Shown here piece by piece: positions 10,466 through 26,489 of a stretch of 64,000 bases of DNA. The DNA lies in assembly GCA_947311845.1 (NCBI GenBank), contig CAMZMU010000063.1:60392769-60456768 (forward strand), written 5' to 3'. The stretch comes from Poa pratensis (Eukaryota > Streptophyta > Magnoliopsida > Poales > Poaceae). How positions within the stretch are numbered: position 1 is the stretch's first letter; the number at the start of each line of letters is the position of its first letter. The notes beneath the pieces were generated by a model. That model worked only from the letters and a program-made list of their open reading frames with translations, was not told where the DNA came from and did not search any database. Both the position numbers and the translations under genes were made by a program.

Positions 10466-11033
10466 ATTTTTTTTTTAGAACCATGGAGGAGAACTGCATG
10501 TCATATATTAAGAGGATATAGGAGAAATTCAGGTCATAAAAGACCTAAGTACAACGATGAAAGAACACAAACTCGAACTCGCACGACCGAAAAAACAAAA
10601 GAGGAAGAAGAGCTACTAGTGTGACACTACGGCGACCTAGACGACTACTGAAACTTTAGACGACCCTTGCTGACGACCGCCAGTTGGTGAGCTTCATACT
10701 TGATGTTGTCGACCAAAATATGTATCGGCTTAGCCACTTTGTCAAACAACCTCTTGTTTCTTTCACACCAGATCTTCCAGCTTACCAACATGAAAATGGT
10801 TAGGAATTTTTTCCGATCATCTCCGTGTAGTTTTTTCACGCTGTTCCGCCACCATTTGTTTAGCGAGGAGCTCGCTCGTGGCTTGATCTGGTTTAGGCCG
10901 GCCCAGCCGAGCACCGTGCACCAGAGAATGTTGATGACTGCACACTTCATGAACATATGCTTGGTGGTTTCCTTCTCCGAGTTGCAGAAAACGCATATCG
11001 GATCATGGGGGAGGCCTCTCTTGGCCAACCTAT
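10466..11033 (-). mobile_element. LINE 3' part with zf-RVT domain (interrupted)
   Basis: The T-run at 10466-10475 is the poly(A) tail of a minus-strand LINE. The minus-strand frame (10645 to 11033) encodes the reverse-transcriptase-associated zinc-binding domain (zf-RVT), with LAKRGLPHDPICVFCNSE, TTKHMFMKCAVI and the C-terminal region FMLVSWKIWCERNKRLFD. The frame is broken at 11033 by the gypsy element and resumes at 16408. The 5' reverse transcriptase and endonuclease are absent, as in most 5'-truncated LINE copies. Confidence 0.85.
11029..11033. repeat. target-site duplication cctat (left)
   Basis: The five bases cctat directly precede the 5' LTR and are repeated at 16403-16407 directly after the 3' LTR. 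Confidence 0.95.
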
Positions 11034-11302
11034 TGTCACGACACGGCCTACGACTACCCAGCAGAAGCCCAGCAAGCCCAGCCCGGGTGAGGCCCAAGCC
11101 CATCAACTTGCTGAACGTACCCGGTCGTCGTCTCCAGCTACATAGACTAGTCAATCACGGCAGGGAAAAGGTTGAACAGATTAGACTGTAGTTCCATGTT
11201 CCTTGCACGGAACTTCAGGATCGCTTGATCCTTGTATCCAGATCCTTGTAATCCGCTACCGCAACTACAATTCCTCTGAGATAATATAGCGGGTTCATAA
11301 CA
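11034..11302 (+). repeat. 5' LTR of the Reina-like gypsy element
   Basis: The 269-bp LTR begins tgtcacgacacgg and ends gggttcataaca. It differs from the 3' LTR (16133-16402) by two substitutions and one single-base indel that I can see (near 11087, 11187 and 11239), so insertion is geologically recent. Confidence 0.95.
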
Positions 11303-11304
11303 CT

Positions 11305-11318
11305 TGGTATCTAGAGCC
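11305..11318 (+). other. primer-binding site, initiator-tRNA-Met type with one extra base
   Basis: Two bases after the 5' LTR lies tggtatctagagcc. The usual plant retroelement site complementary to initiator methionine tRNA reads tggtatcagagcc, so one T is inserted after tggtatc. It primes minus-strand DNA synthesis in related elements. Confidence 0.8.
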
Positions 11319-11487
11319 TCTCCTCTCTCCGTCCCCGAATTTTTTCTGATTCGTAATTCCGAAGGGTGGTCGGCAGCGGATTTCGATCTGCAGCTGAAAT
11401 CCGCGCGACGGTGAGATCGGAGCAGTTCGGGCCGGCGAGCTGGCACCTAAGAGACCCACGGCAGCGGATCGGAAACTGGCGGAGACC

Positions 11488-12189
11488 ATGGCGACCGTCA
11501 CCGAGCAAAGTCAAGTCACCAACGACAAGCTGGATTCGCTGTCCTCCAAGTTCGACAAGCTCTCGAGCTGGATGGACACGGTGGAGTCCGCCGTCTCTGG
11601 TCTCACGGCCACGGCGGCGACCCTCAAGCTCCACGCCGAGGACACGGCGGCGCGGTTGGGCGCCATCGAGTCGCGTCCGCCTCCCCAACCCGATTCGCCC
11701 GCGACGCTCTCTACAACGTCGCACACGGGCGCGGCGGCGCGACGGCCCGAGGGGCACGGCGTCGACAACACCTCACGGGGGCCAATCAATGAGATCCCCG
11801 GATCTCAACGATTTCCCCCGGCAAACGGTACGTCGGCCCCGATCCACTATCATCGCAATTATGGAGACGATGAACAGTATGATAGACATGCGCATCAGCC
11901 TCGTCATCATTCCACACCTAGAATGGAGTTTCCAAAGTTTGATGGCTCGGATCCTTCTGTGTGGAAGGATAATTGCGAGATGTACTTTGAGATTTATGGG
12001 ATTTCTGAAACGATGAAAGTAAAATTTGCTATGCTGAATTTTGTGGGGAACGCAGCTCTGTGGCTGAAAACCCTTCAATCAAAGAACCAAATTGTGCTGT
12101 GGCATGACTTACACATTCCTGTAGCAGCTTATTGGGGAAAAACAAATTTAATCTATACATGCGCCAGATTTTGGCTTGTAAACAGATAG
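11488..12189 (+). CDS. gag (N-terminal part) of the gypsy element
   Basis: The frame opens with ATG at 11488 (accATGgcg) and gives 233 residues. An N-terminal coiled-coil-like stretch (DKLDSLSSKFDKLSSWMDTVE) is followed by a polar linker and the conserved gag core (EFPKFDGSDPSVWKDNCEMYF, then AALWLKTLQ). Homology stops abruptly after LWHDLH because the frame changes near 12115. The rest of gag (LGKNKFNLYMRQIL onward) is in the frame that begins at 12132. One base change in length near 12112-12120 explains the break. Confidence 0.85.
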   Translation: MATVTEQSQVTNDKLDSLSSKFDKLSSWMDTVESAVSGLTATAATLKLHAEDTAARLGAIESRPPPQPDSPATLSTTSHTGAAARRPEGHGVDNTSRGPINEIPGSQRFPPANGTSAPIHYHRNYGDDEQYDRHAHQPRHHSTPRMEFPKFDGSDPSVWKDNCEMYFEIYGISETMKVKFAMLNFVGNAALWLKTLQSKNQIVLWHDLHIPVAAYWGKTNLIYTCARFWLVNR

Positions 12190-15100
12190 ATACAGTAGAT
12201 GCTTACACTGAGAAGTTTAAACACCTCCAGCACCAAATTTTGCTATATGATCCTAGCACTAGTGATGTGTTCTTTGTAGAACGATATGTTGCTGGTTTAG
12301 CAGATGATATTCGCTCTGCTGTAATTTTACATTTGCCAAGAGATGTGGATACTGCTGCTCTTCTCGCTCAATTACAGGAAACGGAGCACGACGCTGTGAA
12401 GCAGCACCAGTCATCTCGTCCTCACCTGCGCTCAACTTATCGCGCATATACAGCTCCTGACAAGGCCAAGCCATTTCATCGAGCAGAGGACGCCAAGAAA
12501 AATGACACCCCTCGCTGGGATGCCAAACTGGAAGAACTCCGAGCTTTTCGCAAAGCAAAGGGGCTCTGTTTCACCTGCGGCGAAAAGTACAATCGTACTC
12601 ACAAATGCCCACCACAGATACCACTCCATGTTCTTGAAGAGCTGTTGGATGTCCTACCCATGGCTGCTGACAAAGGAGATGATCAGTCTGGTGACGCAAG
12701 CTCTGACGAGGACCTTATGTGTGTTGATCTGACAGCAGTTTCCTCTACCACTCCATCTCGGCGTCGTACAATTCGTCTCCATGGCAGAGTGGGGACCCAT
12801 GAGGTACTGATATTAGTGGACTCGGGTAGTGGAGCTACATTTGTGGATGCAGCACTGGTGGCAAAACTCAATACACCTACTGAACCGTGTGAGCCATCAC
12901 GCTTTGTGGTTGCTAACGGTGAGATCATGATCAGTGACAGGCAAATTAAACAGTTGGCATGGAGTGTCCAGGAGCATACCTTTGTGCAGAACATGAAGAT
13001 TTTGCCTCTGACCACTTATGACATCATTCTTGGGGCTGACTGGCTTGAGGAACACAGCCCCATGTGGGTACATTGGCGTCAGAGACGTATGCGTTTTGAT
13101 CATGAAGGAACAGAGATCACTCTGCAAGGAATTCAAGATGATGCCCCAGTTGCAAAGCCAATGACACCGGGTGAATTCCGTGGGCTACTTCGCAAAGGAG
13201 CAGTGGCACAATGTGTGCAGATATTGCCAGTCCATCAAGGGGGCAGTCTTAACAGTGTTGATCCTATGCCAGACACTCCGTTACCATCTGAACTTGAAGA
13301 TTTGTTAAAAGAGTTCGAACCTCTGTTTGGGCCAATAGAGACACTGCCACCTCGCCGACCTCAAGATCACAAAATACCCCTGGTTCCAGGCGCTCAACCG
13401 GTGAATGTGCGACCTTACAGATATGCACCATATCAAAAAGATGAAATCGAGCGACAAATATACAAAATGCTCGATCAAGGCATCATTCGTGAAAGCACCA
13501 GTCCATTTGCTTCACCAGTCCTGTTAGTGCGCAAGAAAGATGGGGAGTGGAGGTTCTGCATTGATTACCGACAACTAAATTCACTAACAGTCAAGCATAA
13601 GCAACCCATGCCAGTAGTAGAAGAGCTTCTGGATGAGTTAGCCGGCGCCAAATGGTTCACTAAACTAGACCTATCTTCCGGGTATCATCAGTTGCGAGTG
13701 GCTGAAGGAGAAGAGTACAAGACTGCTTTCCGCACACATCAAGGGTTATATGAGTTTTTGGTAATGCCTTTTGGGCTAACCAATGCCCCTGCGACATTTC
13801 AAAACGTGATGAACACAATTTTTGCTGATCAGCTGAGAAAAGGAGTCCTGGTATTTATGGACGATATCCTGATTTACACTAAAACTTTGGAGGAACATAA
13901 GCAACTGCTTGCAGAGGTGTTCCAAATTCTGGCCAAAAACAACTTTACACTCAAGAAGTCTAAGTGCTTATTCGCTCAACAAAATTTGGAATACTTGGGA
14001 CATATCATTGGTACTGACGGTGTCGCCACTGACCCTACCAAGGTCAAAGCTGTACAAAACTGGCCTCGGCCCATGTCCTTAAAGGAGTTGAGGGGAATTC
14101 TTGGTCTCACTGGGTACTACAGACGCTTTATTGAGAACTATGGCATCATCTGCCGTCCTCTGACTGACCTGTTACGAAAAGGGGTCGTCTGGCAATGGAC
14201 ACCAGCAGCAGAAGAAGCTTTCCAAGCATTGAAAACTGCTCTCACAACTGCTCCAGTTTTAGCCCTTCCTGATTTCAGTCAGCCCTTTGTGATTGAAACA
14301 GATGCCTGTCAATATGGAGTAGGTGCTGTCCTCATGCAGCAAGGACACCCAATAGCTTACCTCAGCAAAGCCTTGAGTTCACGCAACCAAGCGTTGTCAA
14401 CTTATGAAAAGGAGTGCTTGGCTATTCTAATGGCGGTGGATAAATGGCGCCCCTATTTGCAGCAACAACAGTTCACCATCAGAACAGACCAGAAGAGTCT
14501 TTTGCACCTCACGGAACAACGTCTGGGTACCGGTATTCAGCACAAGGCTTTTGTCAAACTCATGGGTCTTCGTTATAACATCCAATACAAGAAAGGCATC
14601 ACCAATGCGGCAGCAGATGCACTGTCGAGAAGGGCACCTGATCCAGAGCTAATGGCGATATCCTCTGCGGTTCCATCATGGCTCGATAAACTAGTTTCAG
14701 GCTACATGGATGATGCTGACACAAAACAGCTGTGGACTGAATTGAGTGTGTCTGGAACAAATAAAGAGGGGTTTTCACTGGAGAAAGGCGTCATCAAACG
14801 CCATGGCAGAATTTGGGTGGGTGGCAATACACTGGCACAACAGCATATCACGCAAGCTCTTCATGATAGTGGTATTGGAGGACACTCAGGTGTACTTGCC
14901 ACCTATCAGCGCATTAAGAAGTTGTTTGCATGGCCGCACCTAAAACAGACTGTGGAAACGTTTGTTCAGCACTGTGACACCTGTCAACGTGCCAAGACTG
15001 AACATACTAAACTCCCAGGGCTGCTGCAACCTCTCCCAGTGCCACCAGAAGCCTGGCACACCATCAGTCTTGACTTTGTGGAAGGGCTGCCCAAGTCAAA

Positions 15101-16190
15101 TGGTTATGATGTGATATTGGTTGTGGTGGATAAACTGACCAAATATGGCCACTTCATACCTCTCAAGCACCCGTTTACAGCGCTACAGGTTGCAGAGAGC
15201 TTCCTCAATAACATTTACAAACTACACAGCTTGCCTCAATGCATCATCTCAGACCGTGACAAAGTCTTCACTAGTCGTTTCTGGCAAGAGCTGTTTCGCC
15301 TAACAGATACTCAGTTGCTCATGAGCTCATCCTACCATCCACAGACTGATGGACAGACTGAACGATTGAACCAATGTCTGGAGAACTATTTGAGGTGCAC
15401 TGTGCATTCCTGTCCTTCCAAGTGGGTAAAGTGGCTTCCTTTGGCGGAATTTTGGTATAATACTGCTTTCCACTCAGCCATTGGTCGCACTCCGTTTGAA
15501 GCACTCTATGGGCATCCTCCTAGGCATTTTGGCATCTCTGCAGCCACTGCTTGTACAGTACCTGACCTGGAATTCTGGTTACAAGAACGTGAGCTCATGG
15601 TATCGTTGTTGCGCCAGCATTTGCAACGTGCACAAGAACGCATGAAGCGGCAGGCCGACAAGCATAGGTCTGAGCGTTGTTTTGCTGTTGGCGATCAAGT
15701 CTTTCTGAAGCTTCAGCCGTATGTGCAAACTTCACTAGCACCTCGCAGTAGCCAGAAGCTTGCATTCAAATTTTTTGGACCATACAAGATCACTGCTCGT
15801 GTAGGTGCTGTGGCGTACAAACTGGACCTGCCTCCAACAAGCAAAATTCACAATGTCGTTCATGTCTCGCAACTGAAGCAACGCCTGCCAGCTACTCAGC
15901 AGGTTAGCGATGACATTGCTCTTTTATGCCTTGACGATTTCGCCATTCTGCAGCCTGCTCTTGTGCTCGATCGTCGTTGCATTTGGCGTGGTGGTGATCG
16001 TGTCAATCGAGTTCTGGTGAGTTGGCATGGTCTTCCAGCATCCTCGGTCACCTGGGAAGATGCTGCCGCGATGGAGCACCGGTTCCCTGGTACACTGGCT
16101 TGGGGTCAAGCCAGTTCTCATGGAGGGAGGGATGTCACGACACGGCCTACGACTACCCAGCAGAAGCCCAGCAAGCCCAGCCCGGGGTGA
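12132..16190 (+). CDS. gag C-terminus and pol polyprotein of the gypsy element
   Basis: The open frame is 1352 codons. In order it holds the end of gag with a CCHC zinc knuckle (LCFTCGEKYNRTHKCP), an aspartic protease (LILVDSGSGATF), reverse transcriptase (FRTHQGLYEFLVMPFGL and the active site VFMDDILIY), RNase H (IETDACQYGVGAVL), and an integrase with HHCC zinc finger (GGHSGVLATYQRIKKL, HCDTCQRAK) and DDE residues (SLDFVEGLPKS; ISDRDKVFTSRFW; HPQTDGQTERLNQ). A chromodomain-like tail (VLVSWHGLPASSVTWED) follows. All key catalytic residues are present. There is no proper ATG in this frame at its beginning; it is the downstream half of a single gag-pol ORF that was split by a frame change. The last 25 or so codons run into the 3' LTR. 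Confidence 0.92.
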   Translation: MGKNKFNLYMRQILACKQIDTVDAYTEKFKHLQHQILLYDPSTSDVFFVERYVAGLADDIRSAVILHLPRDVDTAALLAQLQETEHDAVKQHQSSRPHLRSTYRAYTAPDKAKPFHRAEDAKKNDTPRWDAKLEELRAFRKAKGLCFTCGEKYNRTHKCPPQIPLHVLEELLDVLPMAADKGDDQSGDASSDEDLMCVDLTAVSSTTPSRRRTIRLHGRVGTHEVLILVDSGSGATFVDAALVAKLNTPTEPCEPSRFVVANGEIMISDRQIKQLAWSVQEHTFVQNMKILPLTTYDIILGADWLEEHSPMWVHWRQRRMRFDHEGTEITLQGIQDDAPVAKPMTPGEFRGLLRKGAVAQCVQILPVHQGGSLNSVDPMPDTPLPSELEDLLKEFEPLFGPIETLPPRRPQDHKIPLVPGAQPVNVRPYRYAPYQKDEIERQIYKMLDQGIIRESTSPFASPVLLVRKKDGEWRFCIDYRQLNSLTVKHKQPMPVVEELLDELAGAKWFTKLDLSSGYHQLRVAEGEEYKTAFRTHQGLYEFLVMPFGLTNAPATFQNVMNTIFADQLRKGVLVFMDDILIYTKTLEEHKQLLAEVFQILAKNNFTLKKSKCLFAQQNLEYLGHIIGTDGVATDPTKVKAVQNWPRPMSLKELRGILGLTGYYRRFIENYGIICRPLTDLLRKGVVWQWTPAAEEAFQALKTALTTAPVLALPDFSQPFVIETDACQYGVGAVLMQQGHPIAYLSKALSSRNQALSTYEKECLAILMAVDKWRPYLQQQQFTIRTDQKSLLHLTEQRLGTGIQHKAFVKLMGLRYNIQYKKGITNAAADALSRRAPDPELMAISSAVPSWLDKLVSGYMDDADTKQLWTELSVSGTNKEGFSLEKGVIKRHGRIWVGGNTLAQQHITQALHDSGIGGHSGVLATYQRIKKLFAWPHLKQTVETFVQHCDTCQRAKTEHTKLPGLLQPLPVPPEAWHTISLDFVEGLPKSNGYDVILVVVDKLTKYGHFIPLKHPFTALQVAESFLNNIYKLHSLPQCIISDRDKVFTSRFWQELFRLTDTQLLMSSSYHPQTDGQTERLNQCLENYLRCTVHSCPSKWVKWLPLAEFWYNTAFHSAIGRTPFEALYGHPPRHFGISAATACTVPDLEFWLQERELMVSLLRQHLQRAQERMKRQADKHRSERCFAVGDQVFLKLQPYVQTSLAPRSSQKLAFKFFGPYKITARVGAVAYKLDLPPTSKIHNVVHVSQLKQRLPATQQVSDDIALLCLDDFAILQPALVLDRRCIWRGGDRVNRVLVSWHGLPASSVTWEDAAAMEHRFPGTLAWGQASSHGGRDVTTRPTTTQQKPSKPSPG

Positions 16191-16402
16191 GGCCCAAGCC
16201 CATCAACTTGCTGAACGTACCCGGTCGTCGTCTCCAGCTACATAGACTAGTCAATCACGGCAGGGAAAAGGTTGAACAGATTAGACTCTAGTTCCATGTT
16301 CCTTGCACGGAACTTCAGGATCGCTTGATCCTTGTATCTAGATCCTTGTAATCCGCTACCGCAACTACAATTCCTCTGAGATAATATAGCGGGTTCATAA
16401 CA
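16133..16402 (+). repeat. 3' LTR of the Reina-like gypsy element
   Basis: The 270-bp copy starts tgtcacgacacgg directly after the polypurine tract and ends ttcataaca. It is followed by the TSD cctat at 16403-16407. Confidence 0.95.
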
Positions 16403-16407
16403 CCTAT

Positions 16408-16575
16408 CTGCAGTCCAAACCCGCCGTCTAAAGAGCAGCCACGCAAAGAACTTGATCTTAAGCGGAGCTCTGGACTCCCAGATCGCCTTGGCCGCCTCAC
16501 AATCCGTGTTGGTTGCGAATTGGGCGGCATAGACGGATTTTGCGGTGTAGATGCCGCTGGGCTCCCAAGTCCAAG
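16408..16575 (-). mobile_element. LINE fragment, 5' continuation of the zf-RVT frame
   Basis: On the minus strand this segment encodes a zf-RVT upstream part (SVYAAQFATNTDCEAAKAIW, then PLKIKFFAWLLFRRRVWTAD). When the gypsy element and one TSD are removed, the frame runs on without a break into LAKRGLPHD of the segment at 10645-11033. The upstream end lies near 16575, where LINE similarity is lost. Confidence 0.85.
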
Positions 16576-17765
16576 TAGGAATTCATAATACATGACATCT
16601 TTTTTTCTATTCGTACGTTTGGAGTTCCTGCATTGCAAATTCTGCCTAATTCCAAGTTTATCAGTATCACTGGACCACATGGAAATTTGACATCTAGGAA
16701 CCTGAAGACAGTGACTTACTTCAGCACTCATCCTGTCCGATGCAAGTTTCCCTTCTAACGGTCCAGGATTCAGCGGCCTGGTTAATAAATCACAATCAAG
16801 AGCCGAGCTCACAAATATGGCTCATGATTTCCATCTGAGAGGATGATAAATCCCAGCTGCTGTCATGTTGATTACTACTTCTGGGTGTGCTCAAAGTTCC
16901 GGCCGATTGCCCTCCAGGGGCCGAGCACTGCTGCTGCCTGCTGTGCTGCACTCCGTGGGCCGGAACAACACTCAATCGACTAGTGCACCCAACTTCTGGT
17001 TGTGTGCCCGGAACCGACACCAAACAAGTTCATCCCTTTCATGTTCCACCGACAACAAACGGTGGTGGTTCTGACCGAGAAGATAAACAGAAAATATAGC
17101 TGCCTGTTGTAACACTCCGAATATCCAAAAGTAGCAAGCATGGAACCAAAAAGTTCGAACAATATGAATTATGTCTTATGACAGCAGAACTTGGTGATAA
17201 GATAGTGTGACTGAGAATGGTGAACCAGTCAATGTGAATGCAGAAGTATGAATCAACAAATGGGATAAATCAAGCACTTTTGGTGTGTTATATTTATCCG
17301 TATCCATGCAATGTACTGAAAAGGGTATGCACACAGCTGCCAACAGCATCCAACACAAGTGAACCACATCGGTAACCAATTGAAATTCAGAGTATAACTT
17401 AATAAATTCCTTGTTAACGACCCATGACTGAATTTGTGCTTCCAAACGAACTATGAACATGCCATATAGTATGATATATCACAATATCCAGTATATAAAA
17501 AACTAAAATTACACAATAAAGAAGAGTAATAAATTTCAGAAATACCATGATTTTGTTTCAATTCAGATGGTTTCTACTACCCATCTGTAAGACATCACCT
17601 AATGTTTTTCCTAATGTTGTTTTACGAAGGCAATGTAGGTCATAATGCACAACATGATTAAGTGCTAATAGACTGCAATCAAATAAGTTCACAGGAATTA
17701 TTTGACAACATACCTAGGTGAAAATTATGTTCTGTCAAATGTTAGAATTACTAATATGCGTACAC
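16576..17765. other. intergenic, no gene seen
   Basis: AT-rich sequence without a convincing coding frame. It could hold the 3' UTR or further exons of the minus-strand coiled-coil ORF that ends at 17766, but I cannot place splice sites. Confidence 0.35.
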
Positions 17766-18365
17766 TTAATTTTGGTCTGTGGCTTCCATAGTCTTCTCAA
17801 GTAAATCCTTGCGCCCCTCTTCACCTTGGTGCATCTCCTCTTCTGATGGCTTCACCCAATCTGATTCTTCCAGAAGCTGAAATATTGGGGTGCAAAAGGA
17901 AGCATCATCATAGTCTTCACAATGCCCATGTTGCTCCTCCGTTCTTGCTCCCTCCTTCATCCGACGAGCTGCCTCTTTCATTTCCTTGCGCATGTACTTA
18001 TTTTTCTTGCTCTCAGCCCTTCTCCTCTCCAGGTCTTCCAGTTTTTCCCTCTCTTGCTCCTCCCTCTGGGGCATTAGTTCATTTTGCTGCTGTATGAGCG
18101 CCTCTGTCTCCTGATGACCTTGCTGCTCACGCATGATCTTTTTTTCTTGCTCCTCTTGCTCATACATCTGGTAAAGCTTCTTGATCAGATTCTCCATTGG
18201 AATGGTAATGTCTATGAAATCAAGACCAGCTGTGGCATATAGTGGCTCCTCCGTGAACTTGGAAGGGACATAGAACCATCGCTCGGTAAATGTCAGGGCC
18301 ACAGTGATAGACGAGCAGTGCAACATAAAGAGAATGTCATGAAGTTTAACACCAAGACCTTCCAA
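17766..18365 (-). CDS. uncharacterised coiled-coil protein (possibly a gene fragment)
   Basis: The 199-residue frame has a hydrophobic, globular-looking start (about residues 1-60, with ALTFTERWFYVPSKFTEEP). A long, highly charged Glu/Lys/Gln-rich segment from about residue 65 to 145 (QMYEQEEQEKKIMREQQ; ERRRAESKKNKYMRKEMKEA) should form a coiled coil. An acidic tail ends in EATDQN. The frame is open upstream of the first Met as well, so the true N-terminus may be in another exon. I do not recognise the family. It is transcribed away from the SCPL gene, with about 460 bp between the two starts. It may be a real gene, an exon of one, or transposon-derived. Confidence 0.45.
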   Translation of the reverse strand: MEGLGVKLHDILFMLHCSSITVALTFTERWFYVPSKFTEEPLYATAGLDFIDITIPMENLIKKLYQMYEQEEQEKKIMREQQGHQETEALIQQQNELMPQREEQEREKLEDLERRRAESKKNKYMRKEMKEAARRMKEGARTEEQHGHCEDYDDASFCTPIFQLLEESDWVKPSEEEMHQGEEGRKDLLEKTMEATDQN

Positions 18366-18823
18366 TATACCAAGTCTTGTTTCATGAAAACGGCCGAATC
18401 GGGAGTTCGTAGGTCCGAGTGGATCCGCCTCAGAGCTGCTTTACGGTTCGCGTCATCTTGACGCAAAGTTCTTCAGAACATCCAAACGATTTCCATCCCT
18501 GTGGCCTGATTTAACGGCATGCAGGCTACCAATCATGCCCTAAGCCATTGGCTGATCTCTGCCCGTATGAAGCGCGCAGTGAACCGCTCTCCATCTTGCC
18601 TGACGCCCACAGGATGCCCAAACCACTCACCAAAACACGGAGTTGTATTCTAGAGAGGGGAAACTCACAGTTTTTAAACTACCCACTAACCCAAATAAGC
18701 TACCCTCTCCTACCTAAGCTTTTAAACCAACCATCCTTCTTCCCCAAGCCCAGAGCCAAGAGCCCAAGCAGAGCAAACAGAGCACACACACGAGCGCTGC
18801 CACACAGAGACGAGCAAACGGCC
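18366..18823 (+). promoter_or_regulatory. SCPL promoter and leader (possibly shared with the minus-strand ORF)
   Basis: The segment between two head-to-head starts includes gcttttaaaccaacc at about 18718-18732, a TATA-like site about 100 bp before the SCPL ATG. The same site is conserved in the duplicate upstream of 6127. The leader is CA-rich (agcacacacacgagcg). Conservation between the duplicates covers about 18545-18823. Confidence 0.4.
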
Positions 18824-24924
<6,101 letters not shown>

Positions 24925-25103
24925 CTCCAGCCCAGCCAAGCCCAACAGCTGCGCATCTGCTACTGATTACTGAAGTGTGTGGTCGATTGTTTTGCTTAGC
25001 TACGAGGTAGAACTTGATTGGGTAGCGTTGTTGGAGGTAGAACTTGATTGGATAGCGTTGTTGTTGTATGGCTGTATGTTGTGACGATATGGGATTTCAT
25101 GGC
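24925..25103 (+). other. SCPL 3' flank
   Basis: The sequence holds two copies of a 25-base unit (gaggtagaacttgattgg-tagcgttgttg) at about 25003-25062, a small tandem duplication in the likely 3' UTR. A non-LTR insertion begins directly downstream. Confidence 0.6.
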
Positions 25104-26489
25104 AAGATAAAAGAGCATGACCGTACCCCCTCGCGTCGCCTCCTCTCTGGGCGACGGGAGGGGAACCCTAGCCACCCGCCGCCGCCACCTCCCCCACCAT
25201 CACCCTACCTCGCCGTCCCCTGAGGCTGCCGCCGGGAAAAGTCCGCGCGACACCGGTGAAGGGGGCGACGGGAACCTGCCACTCGCGGAGCACTCCCGCA
25301 GCTTGAGGAGGCTGCTGCTAGCGGGTGTGCCGCCGCCACACCTCCCCCGCCCCTCGGGCTCCTGCGCCTACCCTCGGCGGCCCCTCGGCGAGCTGGGCGC
25401 GGCCGTGCTGCTCGCCGGCGCGGCTGTGGCGGCCCTTGCTGCTGTTTCCCGTCTCGGCAAAGTATGGTGGAGCTTGCTGCCCCTCCCAGGCGCGCGGCGA
25501 GCGTTGTCATGTTCAAGGTGCGTATCCCCGGAGAAATCCGTGCTCTGGTTTGTACCAGGACGGCCACGACGACGCTGATGGCGTCGCTATGCCTCGTTGG
25601 GGGCGTGGTTTGGGAGATGCACCACATGTGAGTTTCTTGCAGTGGTTCTGAGCGAAAGCTCCGCGACGACGGTGCCTGAGGGTGTCGTTTCCTTGTTGAA
25701 GGCGTCGTAATTCAACCGCGTGCTGCTTGTCCGGTGGCGGCGATCGGGCTGTCTTGGCGCCCTTCGACTTCTGCTCTTGTTGGCTGTGCACGCTTGGCAA
25801 AATCCGATGGGGATGGTAGTGGCTTTGTCGCGAGTTTCGTGTTGTTGGTGCGGTCTCGGTTGATCAGCCCCCTTCGGCGGCGAGGTCGCCTCCCCACCTC
25901 ACGGAGTGCTTGGGGCTGCCTCTTTGGCTGAGCTCGGGGTCAAGGTTCGTGACGCCGGTGGAATCTCGGTCTTGCAATGCCCTTCGATGGCATTGGCAGA
26001 AACTCCTCGCAGTTCTGGCACTTTCAGCCGCGTGAGCTTCGTGTCTGCATCGCTCTCTCGGTGGAGTGAGGCCCTTCGGCTACGTCAGCTTCACTCGTTG
26101 GTCCCCGTATGCTCCTGGTTCGCCAGCTCGTGGGTAGTCGCCATGCAAGCAGGTGGTGGTGCTGCCTGCAATGTCTCGGGATTGTGATGCCCTTCGATGG
26201 CGTCGGACGCACTCCTCAACGCTCTGTCCTGCCCGTCTTTCTGGTGATGGTCGTCATGCGAGCACGCCTGATAGTGCTTCTCAAGTCCCACCCGCCCCCG
26301 TTGTGTGTGTGTTGATGTGCGTTGTTTTTGTTTTGTCTTCTCTCTGGTTCCTCCCTATAAATTTCTGGTTCACTTGAACCCCATCTTGTAAAAGGCTGCA
26401 AAGTCTTATAGGCAAAATTGAATACAAATTCAGGTGGAGGGTTTTCTCCCTCCCCCGGTGACCATTCAAAAAAAAGATAAAAGAGCATG
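25104..26489 (+). mobile_element. non-LTR (LINE-derived) insertion with 16-bp TSD
   Basis: The bases aagataaaagagcatg at 25104-25119 recur at 26474-26489 after an A-rich tail (accattcaaaaaa). The 1.35-kb body (25120-26473) is GC-rich at the 5' end and ends in cttgtaaaaggctgcaaag...ccggtgaccattcaaaa, a 3' end I associate with Triticeae LINE derivatives. No reverse transcriptase or endonuclease is encoded, and the open frames look like chance products of GC-rich DNA. It therefore moved using proteins made elsewhere. Confidence 0.8.

Larger units (their letters stand above)
11034..16402 (+). mobile_element. Ty3/gypsy chromovirus, Reina-like, full length
   Basis: The element is 5.37 kb, bounded by near-identical 270-bp LTRs with TG/CA ends and a perfect 5-bp TSD. 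It has a PBS, gag and pol in the order protease, reverse transcriptase, RNase H, integrase, chromodomain, and a polypurine tract (about 16122-16132, ggagggagggat). Small size, short LTRs and a C-terminal chromodomain fit the Reina clade of chromoviruses. It lies inside the zf-RVT frame of a LINE. The gag/pol frame is interrupted once near 12115, so autonomous activity is doubtful. Confidence 0.92.
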
